Source: JBFLYO01 sp040756745
GTDB taxonomy: Bacteria; Bacteroidota; Ignavibacteria; UBA10030; UBA6906
Direction of reading: 5' to 3'
Length of the DNA: 64,000 nucleotides
Assembly: GCA_040756745.1 (NCBI GenBank)
Contig: JBFLYO010000018.1
Span: 1 to 64,000, forward strand
The notes beneath the pieces were generated by a model that searched no databases, was not told the DNA's origin, and worked only from the letters and a program-made list of their open reading frames with translations. The translations under genes and the position numbers were made by a program. Of the stretch, positions 37,562-44,736 are shown in pieces (position 1 is the first letter of the stretch; each line of letters opens with the position of its first letter).

Positions 37562-38203
37562 TTGGCGTATTACGTCAAAGAGATATACTACACGATCCAG
37601 GGGGAAGGAGCTCTGACAGGGAGACCTGCCGTGTTCTGCCGGTTTGCCGGGTGCAACCTCTGGACGGGCCGTGAAGAAGATCGCGGGTCGGCCGTATGTA
37701 AATTCTGCGACACGGAGTTTGTCGGCACCAACGGTCCTGGTGGCGGAGAGTTTCGCTCGGCCGACGAGCTGGCAGAAGCGGTGGTTGCAGAGTGGCCGGG
37801 CGGAGAACGACTGACGGTTCGGCCATTTGTTGTCTGTACCGGAGGGGAACCGCTGCTGCAAATGGATCAGGACCTTGTCGACGCCATGCACAACCGAGGC
37901 CTCGAGATCGCTATCGAAACGAACGGGACAAGACTTCCTCCCGGAGGAATCGACTGGATCTGCGTGAGTCCGAAGGCCGGAGCTGAACTCGTGCTGAAGA
38001 GCGGAGACGAGCTCAAGCTAGTCTACCCGCAACCGGGTGCGGAACCTGAGCTCTATGAACACCTGGAATTTGAGCACTTCTCACTCCAGCCAATGGATGG
38101 GCCTGAGCGGGAGGCAAACACGAAATTGACCGTTGAGTATTGTCTGAAGAATCCTCGATGGCGTCTCAGTTTACAGGTGCACAAGTACCTGGAAGTCCCT
38201 TGA
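37562..38203 (+). CDS. queE: 7-carboxy-7-deazaguanine synthase QueE (TTG start)
   Basis: A 213-residue radical SAM enzyme that converts carboxytetrahydropterin to 7-carboxy-7-deazaguanine in queuosine (tRNA) and related pathways. The N-terminus YYVKEIYYTIQGEGALTGRP is diagnostic. The [4Fe-4S] cysteines form a C-x14-C-x2-C motif (Cys31, Cys46, Cys49), one of the QueE variants of the usual Cx3CxxC. TGGEPLLQ and ETNGT follow. The only sensible start is TTG at 37562, since homologues begin immediately before the IQGEG block. It lies 9 bp after the amidohydrolase stop and may be transcribed with it, though the functions are unrelated. queC, queD and queF are not in the window. Confidence 0.93.
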   Translation: MAYYVKEIYYTIQGEGALTGRPAVFCRFAGCNLWTGREEDRGSAVCKFCDTEFVGTNGPGGGEFRSADELAEAVVAEWPGGERLTVRPFVVCTGGEPLLQMDQDLVDAMHNRGLEIAIETNGTRLPPGGIDWICVSPKAGAELVLKSGDELKLVYPQPGAEPELYEHLEFEHFSLQPMDGPEREANTKLTVEYCLKNPRWRLSLQVHKYLEVP

Positions 38204-38286
38204 TGTGCTAGGCCGTGGTGGGGTCCGTTCAGTGTCCCGCCCAGGCAAGGAGACCTCCTCATCAACCGAGGAACGGCTGCGCAGGT

Positions 38287-39435
38287 TCAATCACCTGGTT
38301 TATCTGGGATTGTCCCAAGTAACGCGCATAAGGCCTCCGACATCGCAGTGGCGTACTCAGCCCCCAGCTCCCGCCTGAACAGAAGCGCAACACCGCCCTC
38401 GCGCGCGGGTTTCCACTCCACAATCGCATCAGCGTTCACCGTTGCCGCAATGGGCTCCAGCTCCCATTGCCATACCCTCTCGCCTCCAACCGCCTCCGAC
38501 GGAATGAACCTCCACCCTTCCGACATTCTCGCGAGAACCCGGCCCGCCGCCATGACGAGCGACGCCGTGGACCACATGTTTCTCTCCTCATTGAGAATGC
38601 GCTCCCAGCTCCGTTGAGCGTTCGTTGAATCCCGCCGTTCGTCATTCAGTCCCGCTGAGAATTCCTCCGTGAACCAACCGCGGAATCCACGGCTGAGGCT
38701 CTTGAAGATCGCTGCGTGGCTCGTGTGCCAGTAGGTACCATGTTCATGATTGGGATCGGATGATCCCCGTTCCGTGGCGCAAGGATACCATCGGATCGGC
38801 AGTCCGCTGTTCCATAGGCAGATATACGCATGAGGGTCCAGGTCAACATTCCATTCTTTTTTCGGTCCGGCAAGTGATCCGGCATTGAGGAGGACGGAAC
38901 TGACCTTCGACCTGACCAGACCGGGGGACCGGTTGAAGGCCGCCGCCAGGATTCGCGCGGATCCCACCACCGAGATCACAACTTTCTCATTCGACTCCTC
39001 AAGCGTTTCAAGCAGAAGCCTAATGCCCGACTGTTCAGTGGCAGGTCTGTCAGCGATGTCGTCAATCGGGCTTTTAAGCGGTTGCATCGGACCGGCAGCG
39101 ACAGGTATTGATCTAGCGAGGATCTCCGCAAGCGACGTCACGGCACGGAAGCCTGGTTTTCGCCGAACCAGCCCTCTCGATAGTTTTTCCGACAGGTATT
39201 TCTCCGTCGGGTCCAGGATTACCGCCTTAAGGTCATACTCCGGTAGAGCGGCTGCGGTAGCCAGATCGATGTGATCGTCCGGGTCTTGAGGGGGATGGTA
39301 CAGATCTGTAGTGTGGATGAGGGGAATTCTGGTGGGGTCTCCATCAGCGCAGGCTCCTCTCGACTGTTCGCGCCTCATTATGCCCCATCCAGTGATTACA
39401 GCAGCAATCGAAGCGAGGGCTGAGCGTCGGTTCAT
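38287..39435 (-). CDS. exported nucleoside-hydrolase-like protein
   Basis: A 382-residue protein with a weak N-terminal signal (MNRRSALASIAAVITGWGI, RR-containing and possibly Tat) and an inosine-uridine nucleoside-hydrolase-like domain. The metal-binding Asp cluster is modified: TTDLYHPPQDPDDHIDLATA stands where the family has DxDxGxDDA. Later blocks EKVVISVVGSARILAAAF and DPHAYICLWNSGLPIRWYPC match the NH fold (the second is the family's second Asp region). The C-terminal part (about 300-382) is less clear. It could act on nucleosides or other glycosides in the periplasm. The ATG at 39435 is favoured over 39555, which lacks a signal; neither has a good ribosome site. Confidence 0.65.
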   Translation of the reverse strand: MNRRSALASIAAVITGWGIMRREQSRGACADGDPTRIPLIHTTDLYHPPQDPDDHIDLATAAALPEYDLKAVILDPTEKYLSEKLSRGLVRRKPGFRAVTSLAEILARSIPVAAGPMQPLKSPIDDIADRPATEQSGIRLLLETLEESNEKVVISVVGSARILAAAFNRSPGLVRSKVSSVLLNAGSLAGPKKEWNVDLDPHAYICLWNSGLPIRWYPCATERGSSDPNHEHGTYWHTSHAAIFKSLSRGFRGWFTEEFSAGLNDERRDSTNAQRSWERILNEERNMWSTASLVMAAGRVLARMSEGWRFIPSEAVGGERVWQWELEPIAATVNADAIVEWKPAREGGVALLFRRELGAEYATAMSEALCALLGTIPDKPGD

Positions 39436-39504
39436 CGTTCGATTGGGTGGCGTGAGTGTACGTGCAGAGTAAGAAATGGGTGCGAGAATGTCAAAAATCA
39501 GGGC

Positions 39505-39533
39505 TTGAGAATCGAGTACGACTGCTGTATATT
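39505..39533 (+). promoter_or_regulatory. promoter of the PAP2-like/LDH genes
   Basis: TTGAGA (39505-39510), 17-bp spacer, TATATT (39528-39533); predicted start about 39540, 46 nt ahead of the ATG at 39586. It overlaps the 5' end of the divergent nucleoside-hydrolase-like gene's upstream frame. Confidence 0.55.
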
Positions 39534-39585
39534 GCTCAGCATACCCTTGCCACACTAGTCAGGCGAGGGTTTTTCGTGAGCCACC

Positions 39586-40257
39586 ATGAATATTGTCAAG
39601 ACATGGCGCACGGCCCTTCGCGGCCGGGTGTATCGAGATCAGCTGATCACCTCAGTCGTCGTTCTGGCTGTCGCAGTCCCTCTCACCGGCTCGTTCTTGA
39701 ACTACATCGGCGCCCGGATGGGAACGGTCCTTCACGACCCCCTGCTTGAGCTCTTCCCCCCCGTCGATTTTAAATGGATCACCTTCGGTCTCATCTACGC
39801 GGGACTCGGGTTCGGTGTTATTTTTCTCCTCCTTCATCCTTACGCCTTACTGCTCGCCCTGCGCGGGTTGATCGTCCTGATCGGCATCCGCGTCGTGTGC
39901 CTCCTCCTGGTCCCCTTAGACCCGCCTGACGCTTCTATTCCCCTCGTGGATCCGTTTGTTCAGTTGCCCGGGATTCGGGCTGTCAACGCCAGGGACCTCT
40001 TCTTCTCCTGGCAGGTCGCGATCATGGCGTTGTTCGTGTTCACCGCTCGCTGGAACGACATGAAGATCATTTTCACCTGCGTCGCTGTCGCCGTCTCAGC
40101 CCTTCTGTTGCTTCAACATGCGCACTACACCATTGATATCATCGCCGCCCCCTGTTTCGCATACGTGGCATTCGCGATCGCACGATGGCGTACGGTTCAG
40201 GAGGTCGTCGGGCCACCCGGCAGGATCGCCAACGAGAAAGTCGTTTCACGCACGTGA
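39586..40257 (+). CDS. PAP2/sphingomyelin-synthase-like membrane protein with altered active site
   Basis: A 223-residue protein with about six membrane helices, matching the PAP2-related (sphingomyelin synthase-like, PAP2_C) family. The C-terminal motif HAHYTIDIIAAP (His180, Asp184) is intact. The first active-site motif, normally DLFFSGHT/V, reads RDLFFSWQVA (137-146): the Gly-His pair is Trp142-Gln143. In this superfamily that His takes part in phosphoryl transfer, so the protein may be inactive, work differently, or bind lipids only. A codon change in each position (GG. to TGG, CA[C/T] to CAG) could explain it. It is 60 bp upstream of ldh and shares its promoter. Confidence 0.75.
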   Translation: MNIVKTWRTALRGRVYRDQLITSVVVLAVAVPLTGSFLNYIGARMGTVLHDPLLELFPPVDFKWITFGLIYAGLGFGVIFLLLHPYALLLALRGLIVLIGIRVVCLLLVPLDPPDASIPLVDPFVQLPGIRAVNARDLFFSWQVAIMALFVFTARWNDMKIIFTCVAVAVSALLLLQHAHYTIDIIAAPCFAYVAFAIARWRTVQEVVGPPGRIANEKVVSRT

Positions 40258-40317
40258 CGCACCGATGGACCCTATCGCACTGAAAGTCGGGGAAACCGGA
40301 CAGCAATTGAGGCGCTC

Positions 40318-41283
40318 ATGGGTTTTGACGCTGCACGCAAGGTAAGCATCATCGGCACGGGCCTGGTCGGTTCCTCCTTCGCCTATGCCCTGATGATCCG
40401 CGGGATCGCCTCGGAGATGAACCTCGTGGACATCAACAGAGAGAAAGCAATCGGCGAAACGATGGATTTCGACCACGGTCTTTCGTTCGTCCGGCCGATG
40501 AAGATCGCTGCCGGAGGGTACGAAGACTGTGCAGGTTCCCAGGTGGTCGTTATCGCCGCCGGTGCTTCACAGAAACCTGGGGAGACACGTCTGGACTTGC
40601 TTGCCCGCAACGCTGCGATCTTCCGTGAAATCGTGCCGAAGGTCGTCCGGCACAATCCGGACGGGATCATCCTGATCGCCACAAACCCAGTAGATATTCT
40701 CACATACGTCTCGCTGGGAGTGTCGAGGCTTCCGCCCTCTCGCGTTATTGGGTCGGGCACGATACTCGACACTTCACGCTTTCGCTTCCTGCTGGGCAGG
40801 TATTACGGCGTGGACGCCCGGAGCGTACACGCGTACATAATTGGAGAACATGGTGACAGCGAAATCCCCGTCTGGAGTCTGGCAAACATCGGCGGAGTGC
40901 GGCTGCAGGAATTCGCTCCGCTGAGGAACAAGACCTATGTCCAGAAAGATATGGACGCGATCTTCGTGCAGGTCCGGGATGCGGCCTACGAGATCATCAC
41001 GCGCAAGGGAGCGACGTATTATGCAATCGGACTGGGGCTCCTCTCGATTGTTGAGGCCATTCTCGGGGACTATCGAAGGGTGCTGTCCGTTTCAACGCTG
41101 ATGACCGGACAACACGGGGTACGGAACATGTGCCTGAGTCTCCCCTGCGTCGTGGGCGCCGCGGGCGTGGAGGAGGTGCTTACACTGAACATCGACCAGA
41201 AGGAGGAATCGGGATTCCAGGCATCGGCAGAGAAGCTCCGCTCAACACTGAGGATCCTGGAGTCCGGCACGGAACAGCACTGA
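40318..41283 (+). CDS. ldh: L-lactate dehydrogenase
   Basis: A 321-residue cytoplasmic NAD-dependent enzyme interconverting pyruvate and L-lactate. The Rossmann loop GTGLVGSSFA is at 13-22. Substrate specificity loop GASQKPGETR has Gln85 and Arg91, where Gln at the first position indicates lactate rather than malate dehydrogenase. Catalytic Asp151, Arg154 and His178 (ILDTSRFR, GEHGDSEIPVWS) are all present, and the length fits the family (310-330). The ATG follows TTGAGGCGCTC. It is the second gene of a two-gene unit with the PAP2-like protein and is convergent with the lipoprotein gene downstream. Confidence 0.95.
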   Translation: MGFDAARKVSIIGTGLVGSSFAYALMIRGIASEMNLVDINREKAIGETMDFDHGLSFVRPMKIAAGGYEDCAGSQVVVIAAGASQKPGETRLDLLARNAAIFREIVPKVVRHNPDGIILIATNPVDILTYVSLGVSRLPPSRVIGSGTILDTSRFRFLLGRYYGVDARSVHAYIIGEHGDSEIPVWSLANIGGVRLQEFAPLRNKTYVQKDMDAIFVQVRDAAYEIITRKGATYYAIGLGLLSIVEAILGDYRRVLSVSTLMTGQHGVRNMCLSLPCVVGAAGVEEVLTLNIDQKEESGFQASAEKLRSTLRILESGTEQH

Positions 41284-41311
41284 GGTGGCCTCCTCAACGT
41301 CGTTCCCTCCT

Positions 41312-42694
41312 TCAATTTGGTCTCGTCACAAAGGCAAAGCTGTACGCCCCTTTCATCGGAACTCCGTACATGTCGTGCGCGGCCGTGGAGATCGTCACGG
41401 TATATTTCGTGTTTGGCTGGAAGTTCCCTGCCGGGGTGAAAACCACCTGCGACGGATTGTCATAGGGATAGGTGCCGGCAAATGCAAACGATCCCGTGAT
41501 GGACGGGGTGATCGAAAACGCCTGTTGTATTGAAGACAGCAGCACATACGAATTGAACGAGAGCACGATTGTCTGCTGGAGGGGGACATACAGTTGCGCG
41601 TTTGCAGGATACGTGTATTGTACGCGAAGCGGTGACGTCCTGAACCAGAAGCTGAAATCCTGCGACAGCGGGATCCCGTCCCGGTCGCGCGCCGTCCCGG
41701 CAATGGTGACATTGATTGTCGTATCGGAGAGGAACGGCCCCCCCGTATAAATCTTCATCTGATTCCCATCGGGCCAGAGGAACAATCTATTCATCGGAGG
41801 AGAGATTGACGTCGCAGCTTCAGTGGACGCAGGATCCATCCGACGCGGGAATGTGATCAGGATGCCGGAGTTTGAAATCGGCTCGACATTGATATCGCCG
41901 TGCATCGGCGAGGTTTGAATGCCGTAGATGGTCGTATATGACTGCACGGTGCTGAACCGGAATGTAAGTGGAAATCGCAGGTGTACTCCGCTCGTATCAT
42001 GTGCTTCGGTCGAGATTCTCACCGTATAGGTTGTATCAACGTATGAGTCCTTTCTGGACATTGAATAGGTAACAGCGGTGACCTTGCTGAACGTCGTTAT
42101 GGTGGCTCCCGGTTCGAACTCCCCCGCGGCTGCATCAGTGTATAGTGTCCTCATCGGCGCGCTGGTGTAGTTTCCCCAAATGAAGACCCCCTCGCTCGCC
42201 GGAACGGTTGAAAACGCACGTTCGACGCTCACACGATCCATCGGATGCGTGAAGAGAATGGAGATGGCAATCCGGCCGTATCGCCAATCATACACGATCT
42301 CGCCGTTGTCCTCCGGGTAGAATCGGTCAACGAGGTCAGGTACCGTGGAGAGGTTGATGTCTCCCAGATACGTCACCCCGCCCCCCTGAATCTGGACGTT
42401 TGTCCGCTGATAGATGCGGAAGGACTCTGTGGAGATTGTCACATCGTAATTACCGATCCGCAGATCACGGAACGCGAACGACCCGTCCATAGGATTGATC
42501 AGCTGAGAATCTATCGGGTCAACCTGGCTCACAAAGACCTTCGCACCTGAGGATTTCTGGAGGACGCGGCCAATGAGATCCCCATGGAGCAGATCGTTCG
42601 TCAACTCCTTTGGAATCTGTGGCTCGATAATCGTCTCTTTGCAGGCGAACAGGACAAAGGCAAGAGCGAAACAGCAGAGCTGATAGGGTTTCAT
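41312..42694 (-). CDS. lipoprotein with repeated Ig-like (bacterial) domains
   Basis: A 460-residue lipoprotein. The signal MKPYQLCCFALAFVLFAC has a lipobox LFAC, with the lipidated Cys at residue 18. A carboxypeptidase-regulatory-like module follows (about 32-110; GDLIGRVLQKSSGAKVFVSQ, FRDLRIGNYDVTIST). Three Ig-like units of the Big_5 (SbsA) type come next, each with a block like ISILFTHPMDRVSVERAFS, GILITFPRRMDPASTEAA, and IVLSFNSYVLLSSIQQAFSI. Such proteins sit in the outer or inner membrane as structural or adhesive components. The ATG at 42694 is after GAGGAGGGCC; the longer frame to 42778 has no signal. It stands alone, convergent with ldh. Confidence 0.8.
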   Translation of the reverse strand: MKPYQLCCFALAFVLFACKETIIEPQIPKELTNDLLHGDLIGRVLQKSSGAKVFVSQVDPIDSQLINPMDGSFAFRDLRIGNYDVTISTESFRIYQRTNVQIQGGGVTYLGDINLSTVPDLVDRFYPEDNGEIVYDWRYGRIAISILFTHPMDRVSVERAFSTVPASEGVFIWGNYTSAPMRTLYTDAAAGEFEPGATITTFSKVTAVTYSMSRKDSYVDTTYTVRISTEAHDTSGVHLRFPLTFRFSTVQSYTTIYGIQTSPMHGDINVEPISNSGILITFPRRMDPASTEAATSISPPMNRLFLWPDGNQMKIYTGGPFLSDTTINVTIAGTARDRDGIPLSQDFSFWFRTSPLRVQYTYPANAQLYVPLQQTIVLSFNSYVLLSSIQQAFSITPSITGSFAFAGTYPYDNPSQVVFTPAGNFQPNTKYTVTISTAAHDMYGVPMKGAYSFAFVTRPN

Positions 42695-42974
42695 GGCGGG
42701 GCCCTCCTCGGCTGTCGAATGCTGGCGTACGAAGTCCGGCGGTAACCACCGCCGTTCTATGTCATCAAGATATTGCACACCCCCTCGAGAATCAATAACG
42801 TGGCCGGTGGAGTGCGAGGGATCGACCGACGGGGCATGAATGAACGAATTGACAGGTTTTAACAGCGGCGAAGGGCGTCCTCCCTTGATGCGACCAAGCT
42901 GTCCCCCCAGCGGATCCGATTGACATCAGTCGTTTTGTGGGTCCCAAAGAAATCGAATTGAGTTTTCCTTACGT

Positions 42975-43003
42975 TTGTTTCTGAGACGCCCCTCTGCTAC
43001 CTT
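42975..43003 (+). promoter_or_regulatory. possible promoter of the DUF362 gene
   Basis: TTGTTT (42975-42980), 17-bp spacer, TACCTT (42998-43003). The predicted start is only about 10 nt ahead of the ATG at 43020, so the leader would be very short. Confidence 0.35.
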
Positions 43004-43019
43004 GGTTGAGAGTTCCATA

Positions 43020-44609
43020 ATGGATCGAAGAACCTTTCTCAGTGCCCTAGGGGCAGCCGGAGCTTCATCCCTTGTCTATTCGAGGGAGGTGTTCGGACGT
43101 CCCCTCCCCTCAGCCCCATATTTCGGCGTTCATCCTTTCATCGAGAGCAACCCTGAGGCCGTGTTCATCCTCCGTACCTCGGTCGATTCGAAACTGAACT
43201 CGGCAGCAAAGAGACAAACAGGCCTCGACTTCGCGTCGTCGGTCCTTGTCCCGATGACGACGGCCGGGACTCCGGTCGAGGCGAACGTGGCGATCAAGCC
43301 AAATCTCACGTGCCGCTCGCGTTCCCATCCGGCGTATACGATCGAACGCTCGATGGGAATCGTCACGGACGTCTGGTTTGTCGAGGGCATCATCGAACAC
43401 CTGAAGAGTCTTGGGGTCCAGGGAAGCCACTGCTTCATCCGTGAAGTCAATTGTTACGCCGATTTTGCAGACGGCGGTTACATCGACATGGCCGCGAGAA
43501 CAGGAGCTGATGTCCGCAGCCTGGGTGCTCCGGTCGGCTCACTCCCTTCGGGAAGCGTCCAGTGGGCCGATGTTCCGATGGGCATCTGGTTTTCCCGCAT
43601 ACCCTACCTCTGGCCGGTAAACGCTCCTGGATCATTCCTGATCAACATCGCAAAGTTCAAAACTCATTTGATGGGCGTGACGGGGTGCGCGAAGAACCTC
43701 CAGGGATCGATATGCTCCGGGTACGTATCTCACTGCCGCCAGTACGGCCAGTCAATGAACGTCGATTCGGCGCACGTCCGCCCGGATGCCAATTCGGTGA
43801 TCATGGACAACTACCTGCGACACGTGGCGGACGGGATACCGCGCTGGGACCGCCCCGGGAACGACGGCGGGATCTGGCAGGAAACATGGGCCACGCGGTG
43901 CCTCGACAACAACTCAGTGACGAAGCCGGCGCTCCATATTATGGAGGGAATCTACGGGCGGGACGGTCACTTCATGGACGGGCCGAGCGCTGAAGGACTC
44001 GCGACAGATTACATGTCGAACGTTGTCTTGTTCGGGAAGAACCCGTTCAACGTGGATGTCATCGCTCACTGGATGGGGGGACACGAGCCGGGGAATTTCG
44101 GACTCTTCCACCTGGCCGTCGAGCGGGGGCTCACAAGCACGATCGATCCTATGAAGATCACTGTCTTTGAATGGACGACGACATCCACTGCAACCCAGCG
44201 ACTACTGACAGCCTTTGCTCGCACCCCCCTCCTGACGAATTTCCTTCGCCGCGACTACAATGGGCAGACCGAACCTCAGTGGCACCTGGTCAACGAGCCA
44301 CACGATTACCCAACTGCCGTCAGCGGAAACCCGTCCCCTGCTCCGCGTGAATTTGCTTTAAGCCAGAATTTTCCTAATCCGTTCAACGGCTCGACCACAG
44401 TGCAGTTCACCATTCCCGAACCGGGCCCGGTGCGTGTCGATGTTGTGTCCATCGAGGGCGAAGTTGTGGATGTCCTGGCCGAGGGCATTCTCGGCCGCGG
44501 GTCGCATCTGGTTAGGTGGGAAGCAAACCACCATGCCTCGGGAGTCTATTTCTGCCGCCTGCAGTTCGCAGGGATGAGCCGCGTGAAGGCGATGGCGCTG
44601 ATCCGCTGA
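43020..44609 (+). CDS. DUF362 domain protein with Tat-like signal and T9SS sorting domain
   Basis: A 529-residue exported protein. The N-terminus MDRRTFLSALGAAGASSLVY is a twin-arginine type signal (RRTFL). The DUF362 domain (about 60-420) shows VAIKPNLTCRS, GSHCFIREVN, INIAKFKTHLMGVTGCAKNL and VVLFGKNPFNVDVIAHWMGG. DUF362 proteins are often linked to iron-sulfur or redox cofactors, but the Cys-rich ferredoxin part seen in some is absent here. The end (about 447-529) is a T9SS-like sorting domain, somewhat divergent (QNFPNPFNGSTTVQFT ... SGVYFCRL ... KAMALIR). Combining Tat and T9SS signals implies folding in the cytoplasm before outer-membrane passage. The ATG at 43020 is the only start that leaves the signal intact. 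Confidence 0.8.
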   Translation: MDRRTFLSALGAAGASSLVYSREVFGRPLPSAPYFGVHPFIESNPEAVFILRTSVDSKLNSAAKRQTGLDFASSVLVPMTTAGTPVEANVAIKPNLTCRSRSHPAYTIERSMGIVTDVWFVEGIIEHLKSLGVQGSHCFIREVNCYADFADGGYIDMAARTGADVRSLGAPVGSLPSGSVQWADVPMGIWFSRIPYLWPVNAPGSFLINIAKFKTHLMGVTGCAKNLQGSICSGYVSHCRQYGQSMNVDSAHVRPDANSVIMDNYLRHVADGIPRWDRPGNDGGIWQETWATRCLDNNSVTKPALHIMEGIYGRDGHFMDGPSAEGLATDYMSNVVLFGKNPFNVDVIAHWMGGHEPGNFGLFHLAVERGLTSTIDPMKITVFEWTTTSTATQRLLTAFARTPLLTNFLRRDYNGQTEPQWHLVNEPHDYPTAVSGNPSPAPREFALSQNFPNPFNGSTTVQFTIPEPGPVRVDVVSIEGEVVDVLAEGILGRGSHLVRWEANHHASGVYFCRLQFAGMSRVKAMALIR

Positions 44610-44647
44610 GATAGGCGCATCGCCGTCCTTGCCACGTATCACCCGGT

Positions 44648-44676
44648 TTGACTCTCCCCCGGAGGCGGCGTATCTT
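44648..44676 (+). promoter_or_regulatory. promoter of the GH31 gene
   Basis: TTGACT (44648-44653), 17-bp spacer with CTCCCCCGGAGG, TATCTT (44671-44676). The same boxes with a similar spacer occur at 53031-53059, upstream of another T9SS gene. The predicted start (about 44683) excludes the upstream in-frame ATG at 44629. Confidence 0.55.
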
Positions 44677-44736
44677 ATCCCCGTTTATCACTCCGGGAGC
44701 TCAATCGACCTTCGCAGCTGCTATTCAGGGACCCGC

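Noticed and set aside
42840..42975. Promoters in the gap before the DUF362 gene
   Set aside because: TTGACA-like words are present but no -10 box at proper distance could be found, apart from the weaker element at 42975-43003.
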